DNA from: Pseudomonas sp. PD9R
GTDB lineage: Bacteria; Pseudomonadota; Gammaproteobacteria; Pseudomonadales; Pseudomonadaceae
Direction: 5' to 3'
Length of the DNA: 64,000 nucleotides
Assembly: GCF_019200975.1 (NCBI RefSeq)
Contig: NZ_JAHTMR010000004.1
Location: 62,001-126,000, forward strand
Part shown: positions 63,181 to 64,000 of the stretch, one piece after another
How the letters are laid out: each line of letters opens with the position of its first letter
How positions within the stretch are numbered: the stretch's first letter is position 1
The notes under the pieces: model-generated
Database searches by the model: none
Told to the model about the DNA's origin: nothing
Seen by the model: only the letters and a program-made list of their open reading frames with translations
Made by a program: the position numbers and the translations under genes

Positions 63181-64000
63181 ATGGCCAAAGCCATACGCTT
63201 CTACGAATCCGGTGGTCCCGAAGTTCTTCGCTATGAAGACGTTGAAGTGGGCGAACCGGGCCCGGGTCAGGTTCGTCTACGTCACGTGGCTGTCGGCCTG
63301 AACTATGCCGACACCTACTTTCGCAACGGCACCTATCCGATCCCGCTGCCCAACGGCATGGGCGTCGAGGCGTCCGGTGTGGTGCAGGCGATCGGCGAGG
63401 GCGTGACCAACGTCGCGGTCGGTGATCGCGTCACCTACACCGGTTTTCTCAATACCCTGGGTGCCTACAGCACCGAGCGTCTGATCCCGGCCGAACCGCT
63501 GATCAAACTACCAGAAACCATCGGTTTCGAAACCGCTGCGGCCATGACCATGCGCGGGCTCACGGCATCGTACCTGATGCGCCGCATTTACCCGTTCAAG
63601 GCCGGTGACAGCATCTTGCTGCACGCTGCAGCCGGCGGTGTCGGCCTGATCGTTTCGCAGTGGGCCAAGCTGCTCGGCCTGACGGTCATTGGCACCGTGT
63701 CCACCGATGCCAAAGGTGAAATCGCGCGGGCCCACGGTTGCGACCACGTCATCAACTACAGCCACGAAGATGTTGCCAAGCGCGTTCGCGAATTGACCGA
63801 CGGTGTCGGCGTCAATGTGGTGTTCGACAGCGTCGGCAAGAACACCTTCATGGGTTCTTTGGATTCGCTCAAGCGCCGTGGGCTGATGGTGTGTGTCGGC
63901 ACCGCTTCCGGCCCGATCCCGCCATTCGACCCGGTGCTGCTGGCGATGAAAGGCTCGCTGCACCTGACCCGTCCGGCGCTGGCCGACTACATCGCCGACC
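63181..64000 (+). CDS. qorA: Quinone oxidoreductase, N-terminal part (cut by window edge)
   Basis: NADPH:quinone reductase of the zinc-free MDR family. 273 codons are present and the frame is open to the end; the family usually has about 325 residues. Motifs: AIRFYESGGPEVLRYEDV at the start, VGLNYADTYFRNGTYP, GMGVEASGVVQAIGEGV, and the NADPH loop LHAAAGGVGLIVSQWAKLLG. No zinc-binding cysteines appear, as expected for QOR. The start is the ATG at 63181 with GGAG upstream. It should reduce quinones by one-electron transfer in the cytosol. Confidence 0.92.
   Translation, partial: MAKAIRFYESGGPEVLRYEDVEVGEPGPGQVRLRHVAVGLNYADTYFRNGTYPIPLPNGMGVEASGVVQAIGEGVTNVAVGDRVTYTGFLNTLGAYSTERLIPAEPLIKLPETIGFETAAAMTMRGLTASYLMRRIYPFKAGDSILLHAAAGGVGLIVSQWAKLLGLTVIGTVSTDAKGEIARAHGCDHVINYSHEDVAKRVRELTDGVGVNVVFDSVGKNTFMGSLDSLKRRGLMVCVGTASGPIPPFDPVLLAMKGSLHLTRPALADYIAD

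Overview
The window looks like chromosomal DNA of a fluorescens-group Pseudomonas. The coding is dense and GC-rich. Intergenic gaps carry the two palindromic repeat families typical of this group (TGTAGGAGCTGCCG...GCGATCTTTTGAT and TGTAGGAGCGAGC..TGCTCGCGA). The gene content is a catabolic/transport 'nitrogen and aromatics' region: no rRNA, tRNA, CRISPR, prophage or insertion sequence is visible.

Layout. 1-1396: the start of arnT (lipid A aminoarabinose transferase, cut by the window edge) beside a membrane-anchored histidine phosphatase. 1676-5145: a four-gene pqi (MCE lipid transport) operon with PqiA split in two. 5338-9245: a gamma-glutamylation polyamine module (synthetase, periplasmic binding protein, FAD oxidoreductase), followed by an AraC and an XRE-cupin regulator. 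11101-16164: an Old-Yellow-Enzyme-type flavoprotein, an orphan PotD-like binding protein, a class II aldolase and a BetI-like TetR. 16278-30374: the arginine transaminase locus: AruR/AruS signalling with a periplasmic binding protein gene between them, an amino acid permease, an enoyl-CoA hydratase/acyl-CoA dehydrogenase/acyl-CoA synthetase set, AruI, AruH and an aldehyde dehydrogenase. 30472-36383: a Dpp-type ABC transporter with a Tat-exported binding protein and a quinone-reductase-like flavoprotein. 36732-42840: an outer-membrane barrel plus a Liv-type ABC transporter, again with a Tat-exported binding protein. 43063-50003: a LysR regulator and a complete hydroquinone operon in pnpCDEFG/hap order, with extra YciI-like and Rieske genes. 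50797-57833: an unusual operon headed by an AruH-like aminotransferase fused to an ABC ATPase, then binding protein, two permeases and an EamA exporter, facing a second BetI-like TetR and a divergent M14-type deacylase. 57846-61429: LysR, exported amidohydrolase, TorF-like porin. 61430-64000: a highly structured leader and a DUF6124 gene, a NIPSNAP protein and the start of qorA.

How they fit together. Arginine can be transaminated (AruH), decarboxylated (AruI) and oxidised (aldehyde dehydrogenase) to 4-guanidinobutyrate; the CoA-type enzymes suggest a further activation step. Four copies of one 18-bp 7-4-7 palindrome (15457, 21946, 50703, 56739) sit upstream of the first TetR, of the arginine/CoA operon, of the aminotransferase-ABC fusion operon and between the second TetR and the deacylase. 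This suggests one shared TetR-controlled regulon across the window. The fusion operon, this shared operator and the structured leader of the DUF6124 gene are the most interesting items. All functional calls rest on reading motifs and gene order; no database search was run.
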